Assembly: GCF_032854445.1 (NCBI RefSeq)
Contig: NC_088305.1
Span: 19,019,717 to 19,083,716, forward strand
Source of the DNA: Liolophura sinensis
Lineage: Eukaryota; Mollusca; Polyplacophora; Chitonida; Chitonidae
Length of the DNA: 64,000 nt
Direction of reading: 5' to 3'
Part shown: positions 42,049 to 54,298 of the stretch, piece by piece
Position numbering within the stretch: the stretch's first letter is position 1
Layout: each line of letters begins with the position of its first letter
Made by a program: the position numbers and the translations under genes
Notes under the pieces: generated by a model
Told to the model about the DNA's origin: nothing
Seen by the model: only the letters and a program-made list of their open reading frames with translations
The model's database searches: none

Positions 42049-42277
42049 ATGGATGGTCAACATGAGCCATCAGATTCCCCCACCAACGGGCTGACTGACC
42101 ACGGAGCGATTCTCCTTACCGGCGGCACCACTGGAATCGGGCTGGGCACAGCCCAGGAGCTCGTGCTACTCGGTTTTCGCAAGTTCATCTTAGGGTATGC
42201 TACACATGACGAACACGCCAATGTGGCCAAAAGTAACCTGGAACAGAACAAAGGGGTTAAGGTGGTTCTGGTCAAAG
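42049..42277 (+). CDS. SDR exon 1, unit 5 (intact)
   Basis: Intact 229-bp exon, residues 1-76 (MDGQHEPSDSPTNG, TGGTTGIG at 24-31, ending KVVLVK). Donor GTGAGT at 42278, phase 1. It pairs with exon 2 at 51440 across a 9,162-bp intron that holds the minus-strand LINE copy 3. Spliced, the two give an uninterrupted 265-residue SDR. Expected role is NAD(P)H-dependent oxidoreduction; the substrate is unknown. Confidence 0.88.
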
Positions 42278-42469
42278 GTGAGTGAGCATATACGGCTATT
42301 CGCATCTGTATGTAGATGTAGGCCTGGTCAAAGTTTCGATCCTTATGATAGGCCTACTTGTGGCTGTTTAATTCGCCTGTTCTCTCTCGTACAAAGGGAG
42401 TAAGACTTGAAGACACGGTAACTGGACTACTTAGTGCAAGGCTGCATTGGCTGCCCTATCATGGCGACC

Positions 42470-43330
42470 ATTTGCTCATTCGGGAGCCGGCTCTGCCCGG
42501 TTTCCTCCCACCATAATGGTGTCGGCCGCCGTATAAGTGAAATATTTTTGAGTATGGCGTAAAACACCAATAAAATCAAATCAAATCAAATCAAATCTCA
42601 TTCGGAAAAGGTAATTAACAAGCACTATAGACACGGATAAAATAAATAATTCACGACACTTTCTCATACAGAAGGAGTAATTCACCACACTTACTCATAC
42701 ACAACAGGTACGTCAGTAACCGCACACATATGATTAGCTTGCCAGCGCGGCGAAATAACCCAAGAGCGTCTCACTAATGCGGTCGATATGAGTTCAAGAC
42801 CATCTCATGCTGGCTTCCTCTCCGGCCATACGTAAGAAGAAATCTGCGGATGGTCGTGGGTTTCCGACGGGCTGAGCACCATCGTATCAATAAAAAATAT
42901 TCTTAAGAACGGCGTAGAAACACCAACCAATATAAATTTTTAAAAATCATACATCAGAGATAACTAACCACATTTTCTCCTCTAGGAAGGGTAATTATTA
43001 AGCGCTAGACACTGATAAAAATGAACAATCTTTGAACTGGCCGTCCCATCAACCACACTTTTCCATACATAACAAGGGGTAATTGCCATACATTCTCTTA
43101 CAGGAATGGTAATTAACCACACATCTTCCTGCAGGATAAGTAAATCAACCACACATTGTCTACGGCAATTGTATGATTACCAGCATTTCCTCATACCGGA
43201 GGAGTAATTGACCATCCCCTCGACCATACGTGGGAAGTCATCTGCGGATGGTCGTGGGTTTCCTCCGAACTGGGCACCGTCGTATACATTAAATATTCTT
43301 GAGTACGGCGTAAAACACCAATCAAAATAA
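42470..43330 (+). repeat. Degenerate SINE pieces and ~30-bp repeats in intron 1, unit 5
   Basis: SINE 3' piece about 42475-42590, longer SINE about 42735-42935, 3' piece about 43205-43330, with ~30-bp units between. Confidence 0.7.
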
Positions 43331-44515
43331 ATTTAAAAAGCCATACACGAGAGGTAAAACCACAGTTTCTCATGCAGGAGGGGTAATTAGTAATCGCTAG
43401 ACTTAATAAAAATTAAACGCCATTTTAGTCTGAACCAAATTTAATACCCGGTTTAAATTCTAATACACTTTAGAACAACTGGGCCCAGTAGTTTAAATCA
43501 ATTTTCTTGAACTGGTCGAAGTGAGTAATTTGTGTCGGACTATATATGACTGTCCCACCAACCTCACTTCTCATCTACAGGGTGTGTCATTAACAGTTGC
43601 TAGTAGTTCAGTTTCCTACCTTACCAATATTATCTTGTTTCCACTTTAATTAGAACTTGGAGAAATCACCTGTAGAAAAGGTTTTATAACACAGTGAAGT
43701 TTATAGTTTTAATACTGTATATAGACATATCTGTATTGGATTGGTACGGGGGATGTTACTCGTAAACAACACTCGACGGCAATAAAGGGAAATATATATG
43801 GTGTCGAAAGGAGGCGCCTACCGTCCACATATACTAGTATATAACAATTAACAAAATAATTAAATGTCCACGCTTGAGAAACTGATACAGGAAACAATTG
43901 AAGTGATTTAACTATTCTTATTTTAAGAACGTATTATCCGATAAACTAAATTTTCACATATACATGTTGTTGTTTTTTTGTTTGTTTTTTTTTTTTTTGT
44001 TGTTGTTGTTTTTTGTTTTGTTAGTTTTTCTGGGTAGAGGATACCGGAGTGCATAAAACACAGACCTTTGGCAATTTAATTACAAACTTTCCCGCATATG
44101 ACTTAGGCCTATAGATGATTCGGCATGTCAGGAGTCAGGGACGAGACAGGATGGGGGCTCACAAACTAACGCAGCTGAAATGCGAGATTTTTCGGTACAT
44201 ACTGGCCATCTCGGACAGCCGGGTCTGTCGGACCAACGGCACCGTTAGCAGCTGGCGTGAAATCATGCACTTTCTCTTGAACATATCAAAAAGTCAACCG
44301 AGCATGACCACCATTTTTAGCTAATGTTGCTGGATGTGTTTCCATGACATTTTATCTCCATGGTAGTTCCTAACCTCCAGGAAGGTGAATGACAAGACTG
44401 GGCCAGAAGTTTCCATTTCTACCCAATAAAATTCTGATATTTTTAACGAGGTGCAAAATAGCCATGCAAAAATATAAATGTATCAACAACCTATAAATTC
44501 AATGTGGCAGAATTA
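43331..44515 (+). other. Intron 1 of unit 5, left of the LINE
   Basis: T/G-rich tract (43965-44030), block 44040-44270 with the shared deletion junction, then intron sequence to the LINE. No gene. Confidence 0.55.
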
Positions 44516-44527
44516 TCTCCACCCCTC
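44516..44527. repeat. Left target-site duplication of LINE copy 3
   Basis: tctccacccctc, identical to copy 2 left flank; partner tttccactcctc at 50461-50472. Confidence 0.6.
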
Positions 44528-44747
44528 GGGGAGGGGGGATTAATTTTTAATGGCGTTTCCCCATCCAAGTTGAATGATGCACGCCAATAACGGAACGCTG
44601 AATAAATTATTTTCCCAAGAGAACTAAGTCTTTACACAGCTGTCGTAAAGAACACCGATGGTATAAGGATACACGCGTGGACAGTAAAGAGGGGGAATGT
44701 TAACACATTGAGTCCACAGAAAATGCTAGGCTTTGACCCTTGACAAA

Positions 44748-47700
44748 TTACGCATGTTTAAACAACGATAGATAACATTTCAAGACATGCTTGGGTACAC
44801 CGTTAAGTACACATTTTAGGTGTTGGAATCTGTAGCAGCGAGTGAGAAAATTGGCAACAGCTTGAAAAACTTTCTTGTGATTTCTCACCGGTTTTAAAAC
44901 CGTGTCTTCTGACGGGTTCCTAACACCCACACGAGTTAATTCTGCGTAAAATACGCGCCTGGCGTCAATATGACGTCTACAACGAAAAAGAACATGCGCA
45001 ACAGTATCTTCTACAAAACATTCCTCACAATGACCCGTGTCATGGAGATTGATTTTATGCAAATAGCTGTTTGTTTTAATGTGACCAGACAAGAGTCTAA
45101 ATACGAGTATTTCGTCACAGCGACAGTTGAGAGAGAGATTGTAGCTTACAGAGATTTGAGGTTTGTGAGAGTAAAAAAATCTTCCTGTAACAGAGTTATC
45201 CCATTCATTTTGCCATACTGGTATAAATTTCGGTTTGACATAACTAATAGCTTCTTGTACAGACAACGGGATGGTGTGGGATATATTGGGTAGATCAAGG
45301 GCCTTTTTGGCCAGTTTGTCGGTCAACTCATTTCCGTCAACACCAATGTGGGCCAGCACCCATTCAAACGCCACAGATACACCTTGATAGCCCAATATAG
45401 TACAGATATACAGTATTTCATACACAAGCGCTGCCGACTTATTCCAAATAAAGTTGCCAAGTGCCTGTAAAGAACTCAAGGAGTCTGTGAAAATAACAGC
45501 CCTAATCGGTCTTAACTCGAGTAGATAGTTAAGAGCACTCAAGATTGCGGTAAGCTCTGCCGTGAACACGGAAACATAACCTGACAAGCGGAAAGATTTT
45601 TCATACCTCATTTCTGGAATACACACTGATGCGCCCACTTTGTTAGTGTCGGGGCATTTGGAAGCGTCGGTAAATACTTGTAAGTACTCGTTCCAGTTTG
45701 ATTTAATATGGTCCTTTACACATAACAACGATACATTACTGTTATCCGTCTTTTTGACTTTAGAATGTAGTTCCACAGAGATAAATGGGTTCCATAACTT
45801 CCAGGGAGGAAAATGAGGAACACAACCAGGCTGAATAGAAATATAACTGGCCTGAAATTTCGTTCGACCGTAAATTAAATGGCAAGGCTTTCTTACTGTC
45901 TTTACTATATACCTGATCATAATATGAGGGTTTAAGTATAGACGTTGTCGAATTATTAATGGCAGACTTTAGCCTGGAAGTAAACTTTAGGACACGCAAC
46001 CAACGACGTAAGTGTAACGGCCACTCATTACAGAAGACTTGCAATACGCTGAGAGGAGTGGAGCATAAGCCTCCAGTACAAATACGTAGTGCTGCCCACT
46101 GGATAGAGTCAAGTTTAGCTTTGAGGCTGGCACACGCTGAATCATAGGCTTCGCAGCCGTAGTCAAGCCTAGACCTAATTGAGGACCGGTAGAGCAGCAA
46201 AAGACATTGCCCGTCGGCTCCCCAGGTTCGCCCGGAAACACATCTCATCAGGTTAAGAACTTTCTTGCATCTACTAATCGTATAATCTACGTGATTAGAC
46301 CGGGTAAGGCGCCTATCAAATATCACGCCAAGATACGGGAAAGACGAGGATATTCTCACGGGAGAATTATTAAGAGAAACAGGTGCCTGCTTGATAGCTT
46401 TTCGTGTAAAGATGACAGCCTCGGTTTTAACTGATGAAAACTTAAAGCCCCATGTTAAGCTCCATTTCCAAGCCCTGTTGAATGTACTTGGTGCAGAGTT
46501 TAAGACTCCTGGAACCATACCATACAGCTTTGTCGTCCGCAAGTAATGTGCATGTCAGTTTTGGTGACAATGCGTCCGGTAGGTCAATTATTGCAATATT
46601 AAAAAGAGTAGGAGATGAAACACTACCCTGGGCACCCCATTCTCGACAGGTACTGGTCGAGAGTAGCCTCGACCGACTCTTACTTAATAAAACGGCCCGA
46701 AAGGAAGTTTTTTCACCCACCCCAGCATTTTTTCCGCTAATTCCCATGTTTCTCAATTTTCATAAGGACGCCAGTTTGCCACACTTATTACACAGGGCGT
46801 TTCTAATAGAAGATTCTAAAGTGATGATATGGTCGGTTGTAGAGCGTTTGTTTCTAAAACCGCTTTGAACTGGACTGAAAATAGTGTGTTTGTTTAAAAA
46901 CCACACCAAACGAGCATTAATCATCCTTTCCATAACTTTACACAAAGTGGCAGTAAGCGCGATGGGCCTGTACGATGAAGGGGCAGTTAGGTCCTTGCCG
47001 GGTTTAGGCACCGGTATGACGATAGCACTTTTCCACTTAAAGGGGAGTTTCATTTCGGTCCATACCGTATTGTATAACATTAATAACACCGTAAGGCCCT
47101 GTTCAGGCAAGTTACACAACATAAAGTAAGTTACCAAATCCTCTCCAGGTGACGAGTCAGTGGATACTGAAAGAGCTTGCTTTAACTCTGTTAAAGAAAA
47201 ATCATCATTGATGGGCATTTCATCAAATGCAATATTTTCAAAAGAATGAGATTTCTCCATTTCTTCCTTATGAGAGATAAATTCAGGGCAATGATTCCTC
47301 CAGCTGGAGACATAGGAAAAGCTGTCAGCTAAAATGTTACATTTATCTGAATTGGTGACATATTCAGAATCGTTATGAACAATGGTGGGAATAGCTTTAG
47401 ATTTCTCCTTGCCATTAATGGACTTAATCTGAGTCCAAACGTTTTTGATTGGTGTATTCTCGGATAAATTACTACAAAATTGCCGCCAGTGATCTTTCTG
47501 AGCTCGTTTGATTGTTCGTTGAGCTACAGCCTCGGCCCTCTTGTATAATATAATATCATCCTAATGTGGTGTACGACGTGCTCGATTCTTGAGACGTTTA
47601 CGTTCCCTAATGGCAGCGGAGCATTCGGTATTCCACCACGGAACTGGCATTTTATATTTCATATCACCAGAAGATTTAGGTATTGTCTTGGTGGCGGCAG

Positions 47701-48574
47701 CGTTAATGGCGTCCACAATGTTGTCAGAAAATACATCCACATTGTCATCGAAAATCTCACAATTAAAGGATTTCCTGCATTCCTTTTGGTAAAGCCCCCA
47801 GTTTGCTCTTTTAATGCTCCATCTGGGAGAGTGACCCACTGAGTTTACATAAGGATTGAAATCCCAGGATACATGGACGGGTAGGTGATCACTCCCACAC
47901 GGTGAGATATTATCCACGGACCAATCAAAAGACAGGCTTAGGTCAGGGGAACACAGAGTAAGATCAAGATGCGAGAAATTACCGGAGTGGGGATTAACTC
48001 GGGTGCCTGAACCATCATTAAGAATACATGCACCATATTGATCAATAAATTCTTCAAGTACCCGCCCATTTTGGTTAACAGTTGCACTGCCCCACAACGG
48101 ACTGTAGGCATTAAAATCCCCGCATAAAATGTAGGAGTTATTCAGAGATGATATAAGGGAGTTAAAGTCGGAACGATCCAGACGGTTCGACGGGTTGTAA
48201 ACGTTTATAACACTAACGGATGGACCGTTAGTTCTAGCTATATTGAAACACTGGGCTTCTATGCTGGTAAACCAAGGCAATCTAACCTCGGAAAGGGAAA
48301 GTCCATGTTTTAAGAACATAGCCAAGCCGCCGCCTCTCGTTTCCCTATCTAATCTGTTAATAAAATATCCAGGATATGTATAATCAAGATGCTGCTTTAA
48401 AAAGGTTTCTTGTAAGCAGACAACATGCGGTTCAGGATTTACATTAGAGAGATAGAACTTAAACTCCTGGCCGTGGGTACCGTTACCCCGAATATTCTGA
48501 TGAAGCAAATTAAACGCCATTATTGCCGAAAAAAGCGAAGCAGTGAAGCAATAAAGGTTAGAATACATAAACAT
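44748..48574 (-). pseudogene. LINE ORF2 (endonuclease, RT, RNase H), copy 3, broken
   Basis: Endonuclease open for 337 residues (48574-47561) with HQNIRGNG, CLQETF, INVYNPSNR, CGDFNAYSPLWGS, SHLDLTLCS and GSDHLPVH, ended by the TAG after RRTPH. RT pieces at 47260-46760 (KSAIVIPVPKPGKD, SSYRPIAL, QSGFRNKRSTTDH) and 46756-46442 with the catalytic LADD intact near 46532-46543. A 390-residue open piece (45920-44748) carries RNase H (FTDAS, TAELTAIL, FTDSLSSLQ, HIGVDGNE) and the C-terminal CEECFVEDTVAHVLFRC motif. Confidence 0.87.
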
Positions 48575-48702
48575 TACGAAACCTCAGCAGAAACTAGACT
48601 AGAGAGTACGGACTTGAGACGGGTAAAGTTGACATGTTCAGGCCCGAGCCGTGACTGGGCGATATGGAAGACTTCAGCTATAAACTGATCAGCTTCTCTA
48701 AG

Positions 48703-49868
48703 CTAAAAAGCTTTGAGCATTACTTCAGTGAACAGGGCTATGATTTTAGTTCCCGTAGACAAAGACAAATCTTCGGTTTGATTACATGAATCCGACATGG
48801 TTTGGGTACATGCAGATTTCATTACGGGCTTAACTCGCTTAAATTGTGAGGTGGGTTTCACAGGATGAACGTCTGGTCGAGGTTGTGTACTGTTATACGT
48901 AGGTTGTGTACTGTTATCCTCAGGTGGTGTACAATTACACATAGATGGTGAATATTCAGAGCCTTCAAGTAAAGCCCTATCTGCAGGACTTTCAGGATAA
49001 AGTCGACTGTTCTCTTCACGAACATTCTTAAGAGCTTCGGCAAACGAAACTTTCTGCGTTACCTTAATACACTGGGCTTTACTAACCTGCTTGCGATATG
49101 GACAGCCCAGGTAGGCAGATGAATGGCCGACGGAGCCGCAGTTAATGCACTTAGGTCTATCCACATTTCTACAATGCTCAAACTCATGTTCTCCTGCACA
49201 ACGAGGACAACACTGCTTTCCACTGCATAAAGACGATATATGGCCGTAGCCCTGGCACTTGTGGCAGCGTAATACCGGAGTAACGTACGGTTTGACTTCA
49301 AACATTTCATAACCTAAACAAATTTCAGTAGGAATGTCCTCGAGATCGAAATGCAACAGCATGCATTTTGTTTTCATTTTCTCCCTCCCCTTATATAGCC
49401 TTTCCACTTTATAACATTTGTTTTTCTTCAAAGCAGCCAATACATCTTCTTCTTTAAGCTCATCTCCTACCCCATGAATAACACCCCGTGCTTGGTTAGC
49501 ATATAACTGTTGTTTACATTGCACATCACGTCCCTAATAGAGGTTAATGCCAAAGCCTTTTTAACTTGGGCTGGTCCCGTACATATAATTAATAGCTCTT
49601 TAGAACCCTGCCTTTTCACCTGTTTGATGTTACCCATAGCTTGCTGTATCGCTTGTCCAAATTTTATGTTTTTCCACGCTGTAATGGGCAGGCCACCCAT
49701 AGAGCATATAACCACACTGTGATTGCCTGAATTTGACCTGGTGTTTACTTGTCTAGGTTTCTTCCCCTCAGAGGACGCCCGATCCAAGGATAAATCGCGC
49801 ACGCGTTCATTACTGGAACGGACCTCTGAGAATTCCATGGAATCCTCACCCCCTTCGGCGGCGTCCAT
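48703..49868 (-). pseudogene. LINE ORF1, copy 3 (frameshift and amber)
   Basis: A one-base loss near 49533 (gtccctaatag against gtcccataatag) splits the frame into 133 and 273 residues. The knuckle region is CHKCQGYGHISSLC, CPRCAGEHEFEHC and CINCGSVGHSSAYLGC. It ends at the same TAG as copy 2. Confidence 0.82.
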
Positions 49869-50460
49869 GGTCAGTTATTCTAAATATAATATCTAGGGTG
49901 TATAGGACAGGTGTGTTATTACGTAAGACTGTTAAAGCACAAGTGGGTGTTGCCCGGGAGCCGCTCCGGGCCGGGACAAGACAAAAGGCGCTCGGGTTAG
50001 TAATGCAGAGTAGACAGTGCACGTACAGGATTTGTACTGCATACAATCCTACCCCTATACCAAAGGTATAGGAACTATAACCCTACACTAAGCAATATCT
50101 ACCACTATTTAAATCACAGCAAAATTTACAACTGCGGAATATTCTCCACACTGCACTATATTTACAACTTAGTCACCAACAGTGTCCACACATGGCAAGT
50201 ATATACAAAATAAATAATAAAAAAAATTTGGACGTGCGCAAATGTACAAATTTATATTACAGTCATAGAGGTATACACAAACAGTATATTATATACACTT
50301 ATATATGAAGCAATCTCAGTGGCAGAGTAAAACAAGTGGGTATAGCTACCAAACAACACAGAGGGTGTAGGCCGATGCCATCCCAGAGTTTTCTTCTCAG
50401 CTCCACATGTACGTCCGCCGACCTGTTCAGTTCTCGCCTGAGAGCCACCCAACCGTCTCA

Positions 50461-50472
50461 TTTCCACTCCTC
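50461..50472. repeat. Right target-site duplication of LINE copy 3
   Basis: tttccactcctc followed by tattcggggtcaaatttt, matching LINE-free introns. Confidence 0.6.
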
Positions 50473-51439
50473 TATTCGGGGTCAAATTTTACACCCAAGT
50501 GCGCACGTGTGATCAAAGGAGATATCGAAGAGAATTTTAGGTGAAATTTTATTGCATGTTGGCTGGAAAACACTTATGATTCACTAATATGGTGGGGTAA
50601 AGCTCACATTAAACCTACCAATGTGACACAAACACTGAGTTCGCTGTGCCAGTGAATATCGTAAGCTCAACAGTTACATGCCAGCTATACTAGAAGTTTT
50701 CCCCATTTGGCAATCTCCCCGCCATTTTGCCAAAATCCAAATGCGAAACCACAATGCAGTGCGTGCAACGGCTTTGTCCACAAGTGTCAATAATAATTGC
50801 ATTTTGTATACGAATAATTACAGTGAAGAACATCCCACCGACAGTCTCGCGTGTTAGACTCATCTGTTTACACTGGCCTTTGTATTCAATTTATCACCGC
50901 CAAGAAATAACCGACACTCTCGTATTGTTGCCTGATCTGTACTGGCCATCAGTTGTGATTTACATAAATCAAAGAACTGATCCTCCATTGGAAAAAAAAT
51001 TTTCGACGCCTAAATTTTTAATACCCTGCCTCTCCACAGCTACACTATAATACGCATGGAAGGCAAGATACCCCGCTACTCTAAACAACAGTTCTGCGAT
51101 CTCCTGCCGTTTGAAGAAAAGCTAGGAAACGCCAAAATGCGAGCTTGTCCGAGTGAGCTCGGAAGAAATGTACAACTATAATTGACAGCCTTGAAGAAAT
51201 ATCCTTCTTCGGAATTACGACATGTTGCATCTCGATTCTCATTGCAACTCGTGGCTTTTGCACTCGAATTAGTGATACCACTAGCCTAGCAAGTGAAATA
51301 TTCCTAAGCACGGCGTTCACCAACCAAATCAATTCACAATCCAAGACACAGTCTAAGACTATTGATGCATCTAAATGCAAAACTGTTCAATTGAAAAATT
51401 TGCATATACACATTTAAAGCAGACATTTTTGCTTTTCAG
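50473..51439 (+). other. Intron 3' part and acceptor, unit 5
   Basis: Homologous to 3126-4089; acceptor ttttgcttttcag (AG at 51438-51439). SINE tail remnant about 51295-51345. No gene. Confidence 0.6.
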
Positions 51440-52008
51440 GCGATGTGTCCGAAAAGAGAACGGTGGAGGAGATTTTCAAGGTCGTCGACGAGGACTTCGG
51501 TGGCTCCTTATACGCTATTCTCCACACAGCCGGGGGTATGCCTCCCATAAATGATGAAGACCCAGAGAAAACGTTTGACGCCTACACAGAACTGTACCCG
51601 AAGGCCTTCTGGCGGCTGGTGGAGCGAGGAGTGCCTTATATGGAGAAGTCACCACACGGGGGTCGGATCGTGGTACTTTCCAACCCTGGGGTCAACCTAA
51701 TGTCCTCACCTAGACCCTTCTACCTAATGGCTGGCTGCGGAAAGGCGGCGCTAGAGTACGTGACTCGGCACTACGCACTCGTATTGGCCCCCAAACGCAT
51801 TACGTGCAATGTGGTTATCCCGGGTATTACAAAGACTAAGGAGTGGAAGGAAATAGACCCCACGGAACTTGCCGAAAGACGGTGTCCCATGAAGGAAGTC
51901 ATCCAACCAGAGGATGTCGGAGCAGCACTGGCATTTCTCGTCTCCCCAAAAGCGCGTTTTATCACCGGTGCGTTTCTACCAGTCGATGGGGGACTTATGT
52001 TTGTGTGA
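51440..52008 (+). CDS. SDR exon 2, unit 5 (type I, intact gene)
   Basis: Intact 569-bp exon; with exon 1 at 42049 it makes the full 265-residue protein. Residues: Asp78, HTAG 105-108, SNPG 157-160 (Asn where classical SDRs have the catalytic Ser), Tyr171 and Lys178 spaced by six residues, IPGITKT 203-209 and VDGG 258-261. The Y-x6-K spacing and the KAALE.vTR run after Lys resemble the FabL type of enoyl-ACP reductase. No signal peptide or membrane segment, so probably soluble. AATAAA signals at 52156-52165 lie about 150 bp past the stop. Unlike units 0 and 2 it has Ala174 and GGMPPINDED. Confidence 0.9.
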
Positions 52009-52047
52009 CTCAGTGTGAAGAATATGCATATGCGACATTTGTGGGGA

Positions 52048-52137
52048 CGAAAAAGCCTCTACGGAACTGACCGAATGGCGGTGTCCCATGATGGAGGTCA
52101 TCCAACCGGCGGCAGTCAGGGCAACATATGCATCAAA
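52048..52137 (+). repeat. Diverged copy of the SDR coding segment, unit 5
   Basis: STELTEWRCPMMEVIQPAAV in frame, against PTELAERRCPMKEVIQPEDV coded at about 51860-51919. It lies between the stop codon and the polyadenylation signal, so it is probably in the mRNA. Confidence 0.8.
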
Positions 52138-52410
52138 TGATACACCAATCAAATCAATAAATAAATTAGTTAAACACCCAGACTAAGAACATACTGTTAT
52201 ACCGCTCTCGGGCAACATTCTCACATTCTGGGAAATTTCTGACAGCAGAAATGTCAAACCCGTCAATCAATGCATCAAATAATACACCAATCAAATAAAT
52301 TAATTAACCCCCCAGACTAAGAACATATTGTTATATCCCTCTCGGGCAACATTCCTGTGGGGAATTTCCTGACAGCGGAAATGTGAGACCAATCAGATAT
52401 GGTTTATTAT
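52129..52410 (+). repeat. Two tandem copies of the 142-bp repeat, unit 5
   Basis: Starts near 52131 and 52273 (142 bp). Confidence 0.8.
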
Positions 52411-52540
52411 TGGTGCCAACTACTTGTCAGTTCACTGATATAAACTTCGATATTTTCACACAGGTATATAATGCTTACAGGGATACACAATCGACGCTTA
52501 CTGCCTGACAGTTGAGATAGGGTTTCGTGGGTTAATTCTT

Positions 52541-53420
52541 GCAGCCTAGGTCACTAGTGGCGCAGTGGGGTAACTATTATCAAGCAACGCAGTGGCGAGA
52601 GTTACGGAGAGAAACAGCCCCAAGTGTGTCGTAATGACGGTGGAGAGTCAGTGGGGTTTAAGGTCAGACTTAACAATTTTTCAGTCAAACGAAGAAATCC
52701 TTAAATTGCATCTACTGTGCCTTCGCACATTACGCACATTAAATCGATTTCCATCGCTCTTTTATGTAGTGTTGCTCAACGAGACGCCTTACCGAAGACA
52801 ATTTAGCAGCCCCACCCGAACCATTATGCTGATACGGGTCAACCAGTCGTTGCACCATGCCCTTCATGCTGAACGCCAAGCGAGGAAGTTACAACTTCCT
52901 CTTTTAAGGTCTTAAGTGTCACTCGACTTAGAACTGGCCCTGGATTTACCGCCTCCCGAAGCGAACGTTCGCACGCACACTGACTCTTCCCTATAGCATA
53001 AATCGATGTCATCCGCATGTTCCTACTACTTAACTAACCTGTTCTTAGGTTGGCCTAACCAAAAATAGTCTGACAATGACACAAACTGACAAAAAGGACA
53101 TTTTTGAGGGTCTGTAGTTCTGCGGACATCATCTCAATAATTCACTAAATGCTATGGTATAGGCTCGGAAAATGCGATTCGTTTTCACCAGCAGACATGC
53201 TTGAATACCATGAACCCTTTTGGTTTGACCATTCTTACAGCAGGTTAGAAACACAGAGACCACACGGTTGAGGTTGATTTATGCTAGGGAAGATTTGCTG
53301 TACGTGTGAACAGCGGTTAATGTTCGTGGCCATCATCATTTGGGGCTGTTCTCTCCACAACTCTCACAACAGTGTTGCTCCATAAGAGTTACCGCACTCC
53401 GCAACTACATTGGTCACGCT
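52541..53420. repeat. Imperfect inverted repeat, unit 5
   Basis: Arms 52541-52638 and 53335-53420, as in unit 2. Confidence 0.68.
52750..52909 (+). repeat. ~160-bp direct repeat, left copy, unit 5
   Basis: Pairs with 53890-54050, 1,140 bp away. The stretch between holds the right arm of the inverted repeat and a SINE piece. Confidence 0.7.
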
Positions 53421-53745
53421 TGAATAAATGTTACATACCTGTACCTCGGCTTAGGCAAGGCATATCTTGGACATTTGGTCGATATGATAGACGGATATGG
53501 TCGATTACAAATTTGCGGGTATCTGACGCCTAAATGGAGACATTTAAAACAATCTCTAACTGATGAAGCCTATACTTGTTGTATGATTATCTTTTTATCT
53601 TGCTGAAGCACACAGAGGACAACTGTAAGCAGAGTAAAATCAGGGCCGTATCGGAGACAATGTGATAGTTGACAAATGGTCACTCAGTGCATGACATATG
53701 GCCATGAGAAGTAAATTACAAATAGATGGCCATTTAAACATTTCT

Positions 53746-53881
53746 ATCTGACAGCAACCTGCGGATGGTAGTGGGTTTCCCCCGGTGGCTCAACCCGGTT
53801 TCCTCCCACCATAACGCTGGTGGACGTCGTTTGAGGGAAATATTCTTGAGTACGGCGTAAAACACTAATCATATAAACAAA
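53746..53881 (+). mobile_element. 5'-truncated SINE, unit 5 downstream
   Basis: tctgacagcaacctgcgg to cttgagtacggcgtaaaac, short tail; orthologous to 29770-29905. Confidence 0.65.
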
Positions 53882-53889
53882 ACTGGATT

Positions 53890-54050
53890 TCGACCGCTCT
53901 TTTATCCAGTGCTGCTTCACCTGAGACGCCTTACCGAAGGCAAGTAATCCGCACCGCCCGAGCCATTATACTGATACAGGTCAACCAGTCGTTGCACCAT
54001 GCCCTTCATGCTGAACGCTAAGCCAGGAAGTTACAACTTCCTCTTTCAGA
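53890..54050 (+). repeat. ~160-bp direct repeat, right copy, unit 5
   Basis: tcgaccgctcttttatcc to cttcctctttcagatcc. Confidence 0.7.
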
Positions 54051-54144
54051 TCCCCATTTTCAAGTATGATGAAATATGTTAAAAGACATTTGCTTTGTAT
54101 GCGTATATGTCCATATAACTGTCTCATTCAAAGGACCTGGTACG

Positions 54145-54152
54145 GTATATAA
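54145..54152 (+). promoter_or_regulatory. TATA-box candidate upstream of unit 6
   Basis: tatataag about 50 bp before the short ORF at 54203 and 1.2 kb before the ATG of the intact type II gene. A CCATATAACTG stretch lies about 35 bp further up. Conserved with 5802 and about 30171. Confidence 0.32.
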
Positions 54153-54202
54153 GGCAGAGAATCGGATTGAGGGAGGTATGATGAGACAGTGCAAATTTCA
54201 AA

Positions 54203-54298
54203 ATGCCAGCACAATTCCGTAAATTTCCAAATCAGAAGTATAAAATTGGTGGGAGCACCGATAAAAGTTATATGGCCTTTAAGGAGATGGTTGCTTAG
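54203..54298 (+). CDS. 31-codon conserved short ORF, third copy
   Basis: Same peptide as at 5859; the one base change seen (GGA to GGG) is silent. Lies upstream of an intact SDR gene, so it could be an upstream ORF in its leader. Confidence 0.25.
   Translation: MPAQFRKFPNQKYKIGGSTDKSYMAFKEMVA

Larger units (their letters stand above)
44528..50460 (-). mobile_element. I-group LINE, copy 3 (near full length, dead)
   Basis: About 5.9 kb on the minus strand in the intron of the intact type I gene, opposite to the gene. Leader 49869-50460, ORF1 49868-48703, ORF2 48574-44748. It keeps the longest ORF2 pieces of the three copies but has frameshifts in both ORFs and shares two nonsense mutations with copy 2. 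Confidence 0.88.

Noticed and set aside
52592-52915. 107-codon frame also at 28617-28940
   Set aside because: Runs across an inverted-repeat arm and a direct repeat, and is shortened in unit 0; looks like chance.
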